From positions 1 to 12,824 of the forward strand of contig CANDLP010000025.1 of the NCBI GenBank assembly GCA_947385505.1: a DNA stretch of 12,824 bases. The letters run 5' to 3'. The position numbers were made by a program, and so were the translations under genes. Under the pieces are notes generated by a model, which had not been told where the DNA came from, made no database searches, and saw only the letters and a program-made list of their open reading frames with translations. This document shows positions 5,819 through 12,824 of the stretch, piece after piece; positions within the stretch are counted from its first letter, which is position 1, and the number at the start of each line of letters is the position of its first letter. This DNA is from an uncultured Clostridia bacterium. GTDB lineage: Bacteria; Bacillota; Clostridia; Oscillospirales; Ruminococcaceae.

Positions 5819-6160
5819 ATTATATAACTTGTCACACTTAAAACATTCATATAGTTTAGCGTAACCGTTATAAATCGGAATATTGAAGTTTCCGTCCTGA
5901 TACCGGCACGAAGCGACAGTCTCTTGCCTTTCTTCAAAGGGTGTCGGGGTTTCCAAAGGGGGAAATCCATTTGACCGCCCTCCGCAAAGGGCAAAATTCT
6001 CTTGCTTAACGCGTAAGCTGCGCTCCGCAAGGGACGTGAATAAGAGGGGACACCTTGCAATAGAGGGTTCCTGTCCAAGACAAAATGCATTGTCCTGCCT
6101 GGACTTGCAAAAGGACGGCTTTTAATAAAAATTTGAAATTTCGCTAACCAACATTTAACA
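5819..6160. other. Gene-free stretch with a GC-richer block, unexplained
   Basis: No frame here has both a ribosome binding site and recognisable protein. The part from about 5925 to 6120 is clearly richer in G and C than its flanks. It contains short stems, for example GTCCA (6073-6077) with TGGAC (6100-6104) enclosing GACAA (6079-6083) with TTGTC (6090-6094). It could be a structured leader for the gene at 6180, or a copy of a dispersed non-coding repeat. I do not recognise a known riboswitch. Confidence 0.35.
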
Positions 6161-6179
6161 AGAAAGGAACCAAAACAAA

Positions 6180-6545
6180 ATGAAAAATCTAAAACAGCAC
6201 ATTTACAGACCCTTCGGCATATCCGTAATAATCGGAATGGCGGCATCAATAATCGTTCTTATTTTATGCTCCGCTGCGGTATACATACTTCAGCTCCCCG
6301 TCGAGCTGAGCGGAATATTCGGCGCATTTTCACTTACATTGGGATGCTTTGTGGCGGGGTTTGTTTTAGGAAGACAAAAACGCAGACAAGGATTGAAACA
6401 AGGTATTTTATGCGGTGCGGCGCTGTTTATTATATGTCTGACGGGAAGCATAATATTCGGCTCGGTAACTATGGGGGGATTTTTCGGGAGATTGGTTTTG
6501 TGTCTTTGTTCCGGTATGATCGGAGGGGTAATTGGGGTAAATTAA
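6180..6545 (+). CDS. TIGR04086-like small membrane protein
   Basis: 121 residues with four predicted membrane helices near 12-37, 45-64, 72-94 and 101-120. A short basic cytoplasmic loop GRQKRRQGLKQG (64-75) lies between helices two and three. Glycine-rich helices (GAFSLTLGCFVAGFVLG, SGMIGGVIG) and the length match the TIGR04086 putative membrane protein family of Clostridia, whose function is unknown. The ATG at 6180 follows AAAGGA (6163-6168) at 11 nt, a little long. The 5' leader is long and has no clear promoter near the start. It converges with dnaA; a stem-loop at 6609-6675 probably ends its transcript. Family assignment is from memory of the motif pattern. Confidence 0.82.
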   Translation: MKNLKQHIYRPFGISVIIGMAASIIVLILCSAAVYILQLPVELSGIFGAFSLTLGCFVAGFVLGRQKRRQGLKQGILCGAALFIICLTGSIIFGSVTMGGFFGRLVLCLCSGMIGGVIGVN

Positions 6546-6608
6546 ATTTACTAAAAATAATACTTCACGAAGACAGTTTATGAATTTACACGATAATACA
6601 TAAAAAAG

Positions 6609-6675
6609 TAATAACCTGTATTCACAAAGATATTGCACGTGTCTTTTCAGCAGATTCTGTGAAAACAGGTTATTA
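6609..6675 (+). terminator. Stem-loop downstream of the TIGR04086-like gene
   Basis: TAATAACCTGT (6609-6619) pairs with ACAGGTTATTA (6665-6675). After one mismatch the stem continues with TTCACA (6621-6626) and TGTGAA (6658-6663). The loop is 31 nt, and TACATTTTAAC follows. It is a likely transcript end on the plus strand, though the loop is large and the T-run weak. Confidence 0.45.
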
Positions 6676-6729
6676 TACATTTTAACTTTGATTTTACACT
6701 GTGTTGAAATGGTTATTAGTATAAAACCA

Positions 6730-6764
6730 AACAGGGAGAAAACCGTTTCTTATTTCTCCCTGTT
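6730..6764 (-). terminator. Rho-independent terminator of dnaA
   Basis: AACAGGGAGAAA (6730-6741) and TTTCTCCCTGTT (6753-6764) form a perfect 12-bp stem with an 11-nt loop. On the minus strand the stem is followed by TGGTTTTAT. It lies 54 bp past the dnaA stop codon. Confidence 0.75.
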
Positions 6765-6818
6765 AAAGCAATTATATTTATGTCAATAAGCAGTTAAATA
6801 AAGGCTTTCGAGACCTAA

Positions 6819-8177
6819 TTATATCTCATTTGAAATATTCTTTACAAGATCTTCAATAGTAGCCCTGTAATTGGGATCCTTTTTAATAATTCCCTTAACC
6901 TTATTTATAGCGTAAACCACCGTAGAGTGGTCCCTCTTGCCGAACTCCTCTCCGATTGCCGTATAGGAAAGCCCCGTGATCTGGTTTATAAGATACATAG
7001 CCACCTGTCTCGCCGAAGATATCTGATTGTTTCTCCTGGGTCCAACCATTTCTTCCGGCGTAACATTATATATATGACTTACTTCGTTAATAATCCTTTC
7101 AACGGTAACCGGCACAGGCTGCTGATCGGTCAATACGTCCTTTATAACGTTCTGAGCCATGGATACGGTAGGCGATACGCCCGTTACCAACGTGAGCGCG
7201 TTCATTTTTATTATCGCGCCCTCAAGCTGACGTATGTTTTTCTTAAGCTTGTCCGCCATGTATTCGGTAACATTCTGGGGTATGTGCATATTAAGCAGCT
7301 CCGCCTTGCGTTTTATAATGGCGAGTCTGGTTTCAAACTCAGGAGTGCTTATATCCGCCAGAAGTCCCCACTCAAAGCGGGTCAGAAGTCTTTCCTCTAT
7401 ATCGTTTATTTCCTTGGGGGGACGGTCGGAGGTAAGTATTATCTGCTTATTTTTCTGGTGCAGCTCGTTAAAGGTATGGAAAAGCTCTGTCTGGCTCTCC
7501 TTTTTGCCGCTGAAAAACTGCACGTCGTCCACAAGCAGCATATCGCAGTTTCTGTACTTGTTTTTAAATTCGTCGTTTGTGTTGTATTTAAGCGAATTTA
7601 CAAACTCGGTAACAAAATTTTCAGCGGAAACGTAAAGCACTTTAAAACCGGGGTGACTCTGTTCGGCGTGATTCTTTACCGCGCATAAAAGGTGGGTCTT
7701 TCCAAGCCCCGGCTCGCTGTATATGAATAAGGGATTGTACTGCCCCGTTTGTCCCTGCGCTATGGCTTTGCAGGCGGAATAAGCCAGCCTGTTGCTGTCG
7801 CCCACTATAAAAGTATCGAAGGTGTGGTTGTAATTGCTGTTAGCGAGAGTGCTTTCCAGTTTTTTGGTCATATCCACATCGTCTTCAAGCTCGGGTATGG
7901 GGTCGCAGAATTTAAGTCTCTGCTCCGGAGTAAGGTCTCCCGGAGTAAGTATGTCTATTTCCACTTCAAAGCCCAATATCTCATAAAACTGTGTTTTAAA
8001 CATATTCACGTAGTTTTCGTTTATGATGGTTTTTTCATATGGATTGTTGACATACAGCACTACCCTGTTGTTATTCAGCTTTATTGGTTTTATAGGATCG
8101 ATAAAAAGCTTTTTGGCTGTGTCGGTGATGGGTAGATTTTCCTTCATAAGCTGGAAGATATCGGCGAAAGAATTCAT
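6819..8177 (-). CDS. dnaA: Chromosomal replication initiator protein DnaA
   Basis: 452 residues, a full-length DnaA, the AAA+ ATPase that binds DnaA boxes and opens the origin. Domain I covers roughly residues 1-85, followed by a short linker. Domain III starts at NHTFDTFIVGDSNRLA (117-). It has Walker B LLVDD (214-218), sensor I LTSDRPP, box VII arginine finger in LTRFEWGL (R267) and sensor II in NIRQLEGA (R316). Domain IV carries the DNA-binding signature EEFGKRDHSTVVYAINKV (from 410). The Walker A motif reads SEPGLGKT (154-161): the first position, nearly always Gly, is Ser. The ATG at 8177 follows AGAGAGGAA. The usual neighbours dnaN, recF, rpmH and rnpA are absent from this window, so the locus is atypical. 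Regulation is likely from the promoter at 8253-8281. Confidence 0.97.
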   Translation of the reverse strand: MNSFADIFQLMKENLPITDTAKKLFIDPIKPIKLNNNRVVLYVNNPYEKTIINENYVNMFKTQFYEILGFEVEIDILTPGDLTPEQRLKFCDPIPELEDDVDMTKKLESTLANSNYNHTFDTFIVGDSNRLAYSACKAIAQGQTGQYNPLFIYSEPGLGKTHLLCAVKNHAEQSHPGFKVLYVSAENFVTEFVNSLKYNTNDEFKNKYRNCDMLLVDDVQFFSGKKESQTELFHTFNELHQKNKQIILTSDRPPKEINDIEERLLTRFEWGLLADISTPEFETRLAIIKRKAELLNMHIPQNVTEYMADKLKKNIRQLEGAIIKMNALTLVTGVSPTVSMAQNVIKDVLTDQQPVPVTVERIINEVSHIYNVTPEEMVGPRRNNQISSARQVAMYLINQITGLSYTAIGEEFGKRDHSTVVYAINKVKGIIKKDPNYRATIEDLVKNISNEI

Positions 8178-8252
8178 AGCTTTTATTATTCCTCTCTTTA
8201 AGGATTGGGGGAAATTTTATAATCGCTTAAAATCAGACAAATTTCCAATATA

Positions 8253-8281
8253 ATTCTATCATAAAGGAGATTTTTTTTCAA
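8253..8281 (-). promoter_or_regulatory. Promoter of dnaA
   Basis: On the minus strand, TTGAAA (8276-8281) is followed after 17 bp by TAGAAT (8253-8258), with a TG placed as in extended -10 promoters (TGATAGAAT). It lies about 75 bp upstream of the ATG at 8177. The remaining intergenic DNA up to 8539 is AT-rich. It includes a single DnaA-box-like TGTTGATAA (8402-8410, one mismatch from TGTGGATAA) and a 14-bp palindrome TCTAAAATTTTAGA (8448-8461). Confidence 0.55.
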
Positions 8282-8501
8282 GTGAGAGCAAGGAAAAAAT
8301 ATAATAATTTATTCTTAAATTTTTGTGTAAAACGGTGAAAAATTTTTATCGGCAAATTAACCGGTTTGTTAAATTTGTTATATGAAAAGCCTCTGCGAAA
8401 CTGTTGATAAAATCATTACAGCGATCCATAAAATAATAAAGGGAGTCTCTAAAATTTTAGAAAAATTTTTACATTTTCTTTACCCATTTTCACTTTTTTT
8501 A

Positions 8502-8510
8502 TGTTATAAT
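8502..8510 (+). promoter_or_regulatory. Extended -10 promoter of the P-type ATPase gene
   Basis: TGTTATAAT, an extended -10 element, lies about 30 nt upstream of the ATG at 8540. The -35 region is poor (TTTACC at 8479-8484 gives a 20-bp spacer). The ribosome binding site is AAAAGGAG. Confidence 0.5.
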
Positions 8511-8539
8511 ATAGTATATTATATAAAAGGAGAGAAACT

Positions 8540-10963
8540 ATGGAAGAGGAATTTATAAATAATAAATATCTGGAAAACGGTCTTTCAGATACACAAATAG
8601 ACAGCCGCATAAAAGACGGACGCATTAACGGAGAACAGGAAAGCCATACCAAAAGCATCAAGCAAATCGTTACGGAAAATATCTTTACTTTTTTCAACTT
8701 GCTTAATATAGGCTTGGGGTTTTTGATATTTCTTACCGGTTCTTATAAAAACTGTCTTTTCTTAGGCGTTATCTTTTTTAACATTGTAATAGGTATTGCT
8801 CTGGAAATAAGAGCTAAAAAAGTAGTGGACAAGCTCAGCCTTATTTCCGCTCCGAAAGCGGTGGTTTTAAGAAACGGAGAAAAAAAAGAAATAAAAACCG
8901 CCGAGATTGTTTCGGACGATCTTATGATTTTAAGCCCGGGGCGGCAGATATGCTCGGACTGTATCGTTGTGGAAGGAGAATGCGAGGTAAACGAAAGCCT
9001 TATTACGGGGGAAAGCGATCCCGTGCTGAAAAAAAACGGCGATGAAATGATGTCGGGAAGCTTTGTTATATCTGGAAAAGTAAAGGCGAGAGTCAACAGA
9101 GTAGGAAACGAAAACTTTGCCGCCAAAATCACAGCGGGAGCCAAATATCTTAAGAAAAACAACAGCGTTATGCTTAAAGCGCTTGATACTATAATAAAAG
9201 TTTTGGCAGTATGTATCGTTCCCGTGGCAATAGGGCTGTTTGTGAATTCCATTATTATTTCGGAACAGCCTACCGACCGCGCTATCGTAAGCACTGCGGC
9301 GGCGCTTATCGGTATGATACCCGAAGGGCTGTATCTTCTTACAAGCGTGGTTATGGCGGTAAGCACCATAAGGCTGGCAGCGCACAAGACTTTGGCACAA
9401 GATATGTACTGCACCGAAACTTTGGCAAGAGTGGACACCCTTTGTCTTGACAAAACTGGCACCATCACCGAAGGAAGAATGAGAGTAGAAGGCGTCGAGC
9501 CGCTTGAAAAGGATTTTCCCGTTGAAAAGGCTTTAACGCGCTTCGCGGAGGTTATGGGGGACGATAACCCCACCTTTAACGCGGTAAAAGAAAGGTGGGG
9601 AGCGAATAAAGGCAATGCTCCCAAAGATAAAGAAAAACAAACCGTATCAAAGCTTATAAAAACCATACCGTTCTCCTCCGCCAGAAAATGGAGCGCGGCG
9701 GAGTTCGAGGAAGGAAGCTTGGTTTTCGGCGCTCCGGAATTTGTTCTTAAAGAAAAATACGGCGATATCAAAGAAAAATGCGAAAAAGCTCAAAAAGAAG
9801 GGCTGAGAGTACTTACATTGGCTTTTTCAAAGGAGGGATTAAGCGAAGGAAAGCTTCCCGATAACCTTAAAGCCCAAGCGCTCATATTTATAGGAGACAT
9901 TATAAGAAAGGAAGCGCCCGATACCCTTAGATATTTTGAAAAACAGGGCGTCAATATTAAGATTATTTCGGGAGACAATCCCGTCACCGTTTCAAGAATA
10001 GCCAACAAGGCGGGAGTCAAAAACGCCTCGCTTACGGTGGATATGTCTCGTATATCCGATGAAGAAATACCCGAAGCTGCGGAAAAATATACGGTATTCG
10101 GCCGTGTTTCCCCGGATCAGAAGCTTTTATTGGTCAAAGCGCTTAAAGCGGCGGGACATACCGTGGGAATGACGGGAGACGGCGTTAACGATGTATTGGC
10201 GCTTAAAGAGGCGGACTGTTCCATCGCGATGCAGTCGGGAAGCGACGCGGCAAGAAGCGTGTCCAATCTGGTGCTTTTAGACAGCAATTTTGCCTCAATG
10301 CCTTTGGTGGTAGCGGAAGGAAGACGGTCGGTAAACAATCTTCAAAGAAGCGGGACATTGTTTCTCACAAAAACCATTTATTCCTCCATACTGGCATTCA
10401 TATTTATATTTCTGCCTATCCCGTACCCGTTTCAGCCTATTCAGCTAACCCTTATAAGCACTTTATCCATAGGAACTCCCAGCTTTTTGCTTGCGCTTCA
10501 GTCCAACACAGACATTATAAGGGGCGGATTTATACGAAACATTATGCGCACCTCTTTACCGCAGGGCATTGCTACAGCGCTTTGCGTTATAATTTCCGCG
10601 GTTATCTGCGAGTGTCTTAATTTTTCCACTGAAGCTATGTCTACGGTCACAACCTACGCCGTTACGGCGGTAAGCTTCTTTACGGTATCAAGGGTGCTTA
10701 AACCCGTTAAACCGTGGAAAATAGGAATGATGGCAGTACTTATGAGCGCGTTTGCGGGGGCGGCTGTCATTGTTCCCGGTATTTTCGGTTTGTGTCCTCT
10801 CGGATTCATGGGGTACGGAGCAGCCTTGCTTACCGCCGCGGTGGGGATAGAAACAAGCCTTCTTGTGAGCAAGGTCGCCGACAGGCTTCTCGATATTATG
10901 ATCAAAGTGTTTATACAGGTAAGAAAGCCGTTCAGAGCTATAAAAAACAAGATCCAAAAATAA
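8540..10963 (+). CDS. CtpE-like cation-translocating P-type ATPase
   Basis: 807 residues. Membrane helices lie near 48-66 and 72-90. The actuator domain carries TGES (156-159). Helices 3-4 (219-279) contain the ion-site motif PEGL (261-264) in MIPEGLYLLTS. The phosphorylation motif is DKTGTIT with D304. The nucleotide domain has a GAPE motif (397-400), and the hinge is TGDGVND (545-551). Helices 5-10 run from about 608 to 795. There is no heavy-metal-binding N-terminal domain and no CPC motif, so it is not a copper or zinc exporter. The PEGLYLLTS...LARVDTLCLDKTGT pattern resembles actinobacterial CtpE, reported as a calcium transporter; the ion here is unproven. It sits in the cytoplasmic membrane. 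AAAAGGAG precedes the ATG, and rnhA follows 24 bp after the stop, so both probably share a transcript. Confidence 0.93.
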   Translation: MEEEFINNKYLENGLSDTQIDSRIKDGRINGEQESHTKSIKQIVTENIFTFFNLLNIGLGFLIFLTGSYKNCLFLGVIFFNIVIGIALEIRAKKVVDKLSLISAPKAVVLRNGEKKEIKTAEIVSDDLMILSPGRQICSDCIVVEGECEVNESLITGESDPVLKKNGDEMMSGSFVISGKVKARVNRVGNENFAAKITAGAKYLKKNNSVMLKALDTIIKVLAVCIVPVAIGLFVNSIIISEQPTDRAIVSTAAALIGMIPEGLYLLTSVVMAVSTIRLAAHKTLAQDMYCTETLARVDTLCLDKTGTITEGRMRVEGVEPLEKDFPVEKALTRFAEVMGDDNPTFNAVKERWGANKGNAPKDKEKQTVSKLIKTIPFSSARKWSAAEFEEGSLVFGAPEFVLKEKYGDIKEKCEKAQKEGLRVLTLAFSKEGLSEGKLPDNLKAQALIFIGDIIRKEAPDTLRYFEKQGVNIKIISGDNPVTVSRIANKAGVKNASLTVDMSRISDEEIPEAAEKYTVFGRVSPDQKLLLVKALKAAGHTVGMTGDGVNDVLALKEADCSIAMQSGSDAARSVSNLVLLDSNFASMPLVVAEGRRSVNNLQRSGTLFLTKTIYSSILAFIFIFLPIPYPFQPIQLTLISTLSIGTPSFLLALQSNTDIIRGGFIRNIMRTSLPQGIATALCVIISAVICECLNFSTEAMSTVTTYAVTAVSFFTVSRVLKPVKPWKIGMMAVLMSAFAGAAVIVPGIFGLCPLGFMGYGAALLTAAVGIETSLLVSKVADRLLDIMIKVFIQVRKPFRAIKNKIQK

Positions 10964-10987
10964 ATTAACAAAAAGGAAAACAGTTAT

Positions 10988-11428
10988 ATGGAAAGAAAAA
11001 CCGTTTATATTTTTTCGGACGGAGCCTGTTCGGGAAACCCCGGTCCCGGCGGATACGGGGTAATATTAAGATGCGATGGAAAAGAAAAGGAGATATCAGG
11101 CGGGGAAGCTCATACCACCAATAACAGAATGGAGCTTACGGGAGTAATTAAAGGCTTGGAGGCGCTTAAATTCCCATGCGACGTAATATTGCAGACGGAT
11201 TCCAAATATGTGGTTGACGGGATAGAAAAGGGCTGGGCCAAAAGCTGGAGAAAAAACGGCTGGGTAAAAAGCGATAAAAAGCCCGCTCTGAACAGCGATC
11301 TGTGGGGCAGGCTCCTTGAGCTTACGGAAGTTCATAATGTTAAATTCACTTGGATAAAGGGACATGCGGGGCATGAAGAAAACGAAAGATGCGACAGACT
11401 GGCTGTCGGGGAAAGAGATAAGTTTTAA
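10988..11428 (+). CDS. rnhA: Ribonuclease HI
   Basis: 146 residues, normal length for bacterial type I RNase H, which cleaves the RNA strand of RNA-DNA hybrids during replication and R-loop removal. It starts with the classic [18 protein letters not shown]. The catalytic carboxylates line up with the E. coli enzyme: D11, E49 in NNRMEL, D71 in LQTDSKYV and D136 in CDRLAV, with the flexible-loop histidine H126 in IKGHAGH. The basic handle region [17 protein letters not shown], which helps bind the hybrid, is present. All key residues are intact. The ATG at 10988 has an AAAAGGAAAA ribosome binding site. It lies 24 bp after the ATPase gene, with no promoter or terminator in the gap, so co-transcription is likely. 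Confidence 0.97.
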   Translation: MERKTVYIFSDGACSGNPGPGGYGVILRCDGKEKEISGGEAHTTNNRMELTGVIKGLEALKFPCDVILQTDSKYVVDGIEKGWAKSWRKNGWVKSDKKPALNSDLWGRLLELTEVHNVKFTWIKGHAGHEENERCDRLAVGERDKF

Positions 11429-11452
11429 TTTTATAGCAAAAAAAGCGGTTAA

Positions 11453-11470
11453 TCCTACAAAACTGTAGGA
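11453..11470 (+). repeat. Small hairpin after rnhA
   Basis: TCCTACA-AAAC-TGTAGGA is a perfect 7-bp stem 24 nt after the rnhA stop. No T-run follows directly, so it is a weak terminator candidate by itself. Confidence 0.4.
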
Positions 11471-11517
11471 AACTGTCTATAAATCCGCCGCGTGAAAACT
11501 CACAAAGAAGCAAGGCG

Positions 11518-11570
11518 AAGCCGCCGCTCGGCCGTCGGAAAATTCTTCATTACAACCGAAGCGGCGGCTT
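11518..11570 (+). terminator. GC-rich stem-loop, likely end of the ATPase-rnhA transcript
   Basis: AAGCCGCCGCTCGG (11518-11531) pairs with CCGAAGCGGCGGCTT (11556-11570) with one bulged base. The loop is 24 nt, and AATCATTTTATATTTTT follows. The left arm contains GGCGAAGCCGCC, which is also found inside the large hairpin at 3455-3549. Confidence 0.5.
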
Positions 11571-11585
11571 AATCATTTTATATTT

Positions 11586-11751
11586 TTAGAACCTGTCGTC
11601 ACAAGATTTGTGCGTGGATTTTCGAGCAAATTTTGTCGAGGATAAGGCAAATTTTCGCAGGCTTGCTGCCGCAAGTCAAGAAAATTTAACGCAGTCATCG
11701 GCAGAATTTGCCGAAAAGACGCGTGCAATATCTTGTGACGACAGGTTCTTA
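11586..11751. mobile_element. MITE-like element with 19-bp terminal inverted repeats
   Basis: GAACCTGTCGTCACAAGAT (11589-11607) is perfectly inverted at 11730-11748, and both ends are flanked by TTA (11586-11588, 11749-11751), a likely target duplication. The interior is also imperfectly self-complementary. CTTGC (11662-11666) and GCAAG (11671-11675) lie on the same symmetry axis as the ends, so the whole 160 bp can fold into one long hairpin. It encodes no transposase and would have been moved in trans. It ends three bases before the stop codon of the kinase gene and may act as that gene's terminator. Confidence 0.75.
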
Positions 11752-11754
11752 GCA

Positions 11755-12824
11755 TTATCTCATCAGAACCACATCACATCTGAACATATTCCCTTCCTGC
11801 ACGAAACAGGAGCTTCCGTTGTATTTTTCCGCAACGCTTTGTATGCTTTTTACGCCGAAGCCGTGAAGCTCTTTTTCCTCTTTTGTGGTATCAAGAGCGG
11901 AATTATTTTCAAATACGTTTTCAGCCACCGAATTTGAAACCTCAAAAAGATACTTATCCTCAAAGCTTTTCATGGTTACTTCTATCAGCCGTTTCCCTTC
12001 CCCGCATTTTTCGCAGGCCTCCGCGGCGTTATCTATCATATTGCCCAGTAAGCTGCATATGTCCGCTTCGTCAATTCCCGTCAGGCTTATATCCACGTTG
12101 CAGATAATATTTATCCCCCGGCGCTTTGCTTCGCTGAGCTTTGCGTTTAAAAGCGAATTTATTATATCGCTGCCCACATCGATAAACATCTCTACGCCCG
12201 CTATAAGCGAGGCGTTTTTTTGTATGAAATCAAAAATTTCCTCCGTTCTGCCCTCGCTGAGAAGGGTTTGTATCACCGCATAGACGTGTTTCATATCGTG
12301 GCGTATCCTTCGTATCTCGTCGTACTGTTTGACTGCGTTTTCGGCGTAATGCTTCCGAAACTCGTTTTGCTGATCGGAAAGCTTAATTTTCTCCCTTTCT
12401 TCTTTTTCTTTGTTCAGCTTAACGGTCATATTGAAGCAGATCACTATTGCCGCGCAGAAGCACAGCATAACCAAAAACGGCAAAAGAGAAACAATACCGT
12501 TTTCCTTTCCGTCCGAGATAAATTGCAGCAAAAAAATGGCTGTAAAGGAAATTGTCAGTATTGACAAAAGAAAAAGCCATTCCTTTTTTTCAGGTCTCAG
12601 CATATTTTTACGGGTAAGACTTTGTATAATTTCAAGAACCGTCAGATTTATAACCTGTGCGGCCGCGTAAACCGCAGGCTCCGCAAAAATGTTTTCGGCG
12701 TACAAAAGCTTCTCCGGACAGCCAAATATAAGAAATACCGCCGCCGATACCCCCTCAGCGGATACTGTTCCCGCAAATACGCACAAAACGGAAACAAAAA
12801 TTTTTATATAAAGCTTTGCGGCTG
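11755..12824 (-). CDS. GHKL sensor histidine kinase (AgrC-like), N-terminus outside the window
   Basis: About 356 residues are visible. The frame stays open to the right edge, so the true start lies beyond it; an in-frame TTG at 12786 is not convincing. The visible N-terminal half holds several hydrophobic helices, with the last near 12425-12480. A coiled linker follows (KLNKEKEEREKIKLSDQQNE), then the phospho-acceptor H-box RIRHDMKHV and the ATPase domain with N-box LLGNMIDNAAEA and glycine motif GFGVKSIQSVAEKYNG. The HDMKH H-box and the NxxDNAxEA N-box are typical of the AgrC/GHKL (HPK10) class. These sense peptides or cell-envelope signals and usually pair with LytTR response regulators. 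The partner would lie outside the window. The 3' end is intact, with TAA at 11757-11755 just beside the MITE. Confidence 0.9.
   Translation of the reverse strand, partial: AAKLYIKIFVSVLCVFAGTVSAEGVSAAVFLIFGCPEKLLYAENIFAEPAVYAAAQVINLTVLEIIQSLTRKNMLRPEKKEWLFLLSILTISFTAIFLLQFISDGKENGIVSLLPFLVMLCFCAAIVICFNMTVKLNKEKEEREKIKLSDQQNEFRKHYAENAVKQYDEIRRIRHDMKHVYAVIQTLLSEGRTEEIFDFIQKNASLIAGVEMFIDVGSDIINSLLNAKLSEAKRRGINIICNVDISLTGIDEADICSLLGNMIDNAAEACEKCGEGKRLIEVTMKSFEDKYLFEVSNSVAENVFENNSALDTTKEEKELHGFGVKSIQSVAEKYNGSSCFVQEGNMFRCDVVLMR

Noticed and set aside
5765..5956. Minus-strand 63-residue open frame starting with METPTPFEERQETVAS
   Set aside because: It starts at a TTG with no ribosome binding site and ends inside an inverted repeat. 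It has no recognisable domain, so it is treated as non-coding.
5925..6179. Riboswitch upstream of the TIGR04086-like gene
   Set aside because: Short stems are present, but no conserved core of a known riboswitch class was recognised and no expression platform is clear.
5803..6249. Minus-strand 148-residue open frame across the GC-richer block
   Set aside because: It overlaps the start of the well-supported membrane protein at 6180 antisense, has arginine/serine-rich non-protein-like content and no ribosome binding site.
8178..8539. Origin of replication between dnaA and the ATPase gene
   Set aside because: The region is AT-rich but has only one imperfect DnaA box (8402-8410), not a cluster, so an oriC call is not supported.
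8743..9771. 342-residue minus-strand open frame opposite the P-type ATPase
   Set aside because: Composition is dominated by Ser/Leu/Thr as expected for the reverse frame of the ATPase. There is no start signal, and the opposite strand holds all P-type motifs.

Overview
The window looks like a chromosomal segment of a low-GC Gram-positive anaerobe in the Clostridia, probably an Oscillospirales/Ruminococcaceae-type gut organism. This is inferred from AT-rich intergenic DNA, strong GGAGG-type ribosome binding sites, a ferredoxin/[FeFe]-hydrogenase-like protein, a TIGR04086-type membrane protein, a DUF6442-type membrane protein paired with a small XRE regulator, and a GHKL/AgrC-type sensor kinase. 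No tRNA, rRNA, CRISPR array, transposase or phage gene was seen.

Left part (1-3550). A minus-strand ferredoxin/hydrogenase-like reading frame (48-548) stops inside its catalytic-type domain and appears broken. An AT-rich divergent region follows. It carries a consensus promoter for each side, and the plus-strand promoter is overlaid by two copies of an 18-bp palindromic operator. That promoter drives a small membrane protein (883-1203) and a 68-residue XRE repressor (1243-1449), which probably form an autoregulated pair. Convergent and directly abutting is an unusual three-domain protein, HTH + VOC/glyoxalase + zinc ribbon (1450-2310). A SAM-dependent methyltransferase (2543-3415) ends at a very long near-perfect hairpin (3455-3549).

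Middle part (3550-8540). A two-gene ABC exporter operon runs on the minus strand (ATPase, then an 8-bp-overlapping ABC-2 permease), with a dyad around its -10 box. Some 770 bp without a convincing gene follow (5411-6179), packed with inverted and direct repeats. Next come a small four-helix membrane protein (6180-6545), stem-loops, and a full-length dnaA on the minus strand (6819-8177). dnaA is not beside dnaN here, and no cluster of DnaA boxes was seen.

Right part (8540-12824). A CtpE-like P-type cation ATPase (8540-10963) is followed after 24 bp by RNase HI (10988-11428), a likely operon. Downstream lie stem-loops and a 160-bp MITE-like element with 19-bp terminal inverted repeats and a TTA target duplication. 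The element sits four bases beyond the stop codon of a sensor histidine kinase that runs off the right edge of the window.

Most genes are housekeeping or common accessory functions. The best candidates for something less ordinary are the twin-operator membrane-protein/repressor pair, the HTH-VOC-zinc-ribbon fusion with an internal ribosome binding site, the large intergenic hairpins including the MITE, and the DnaA with a non-canonical P-loop in an atypical neighbourhood.
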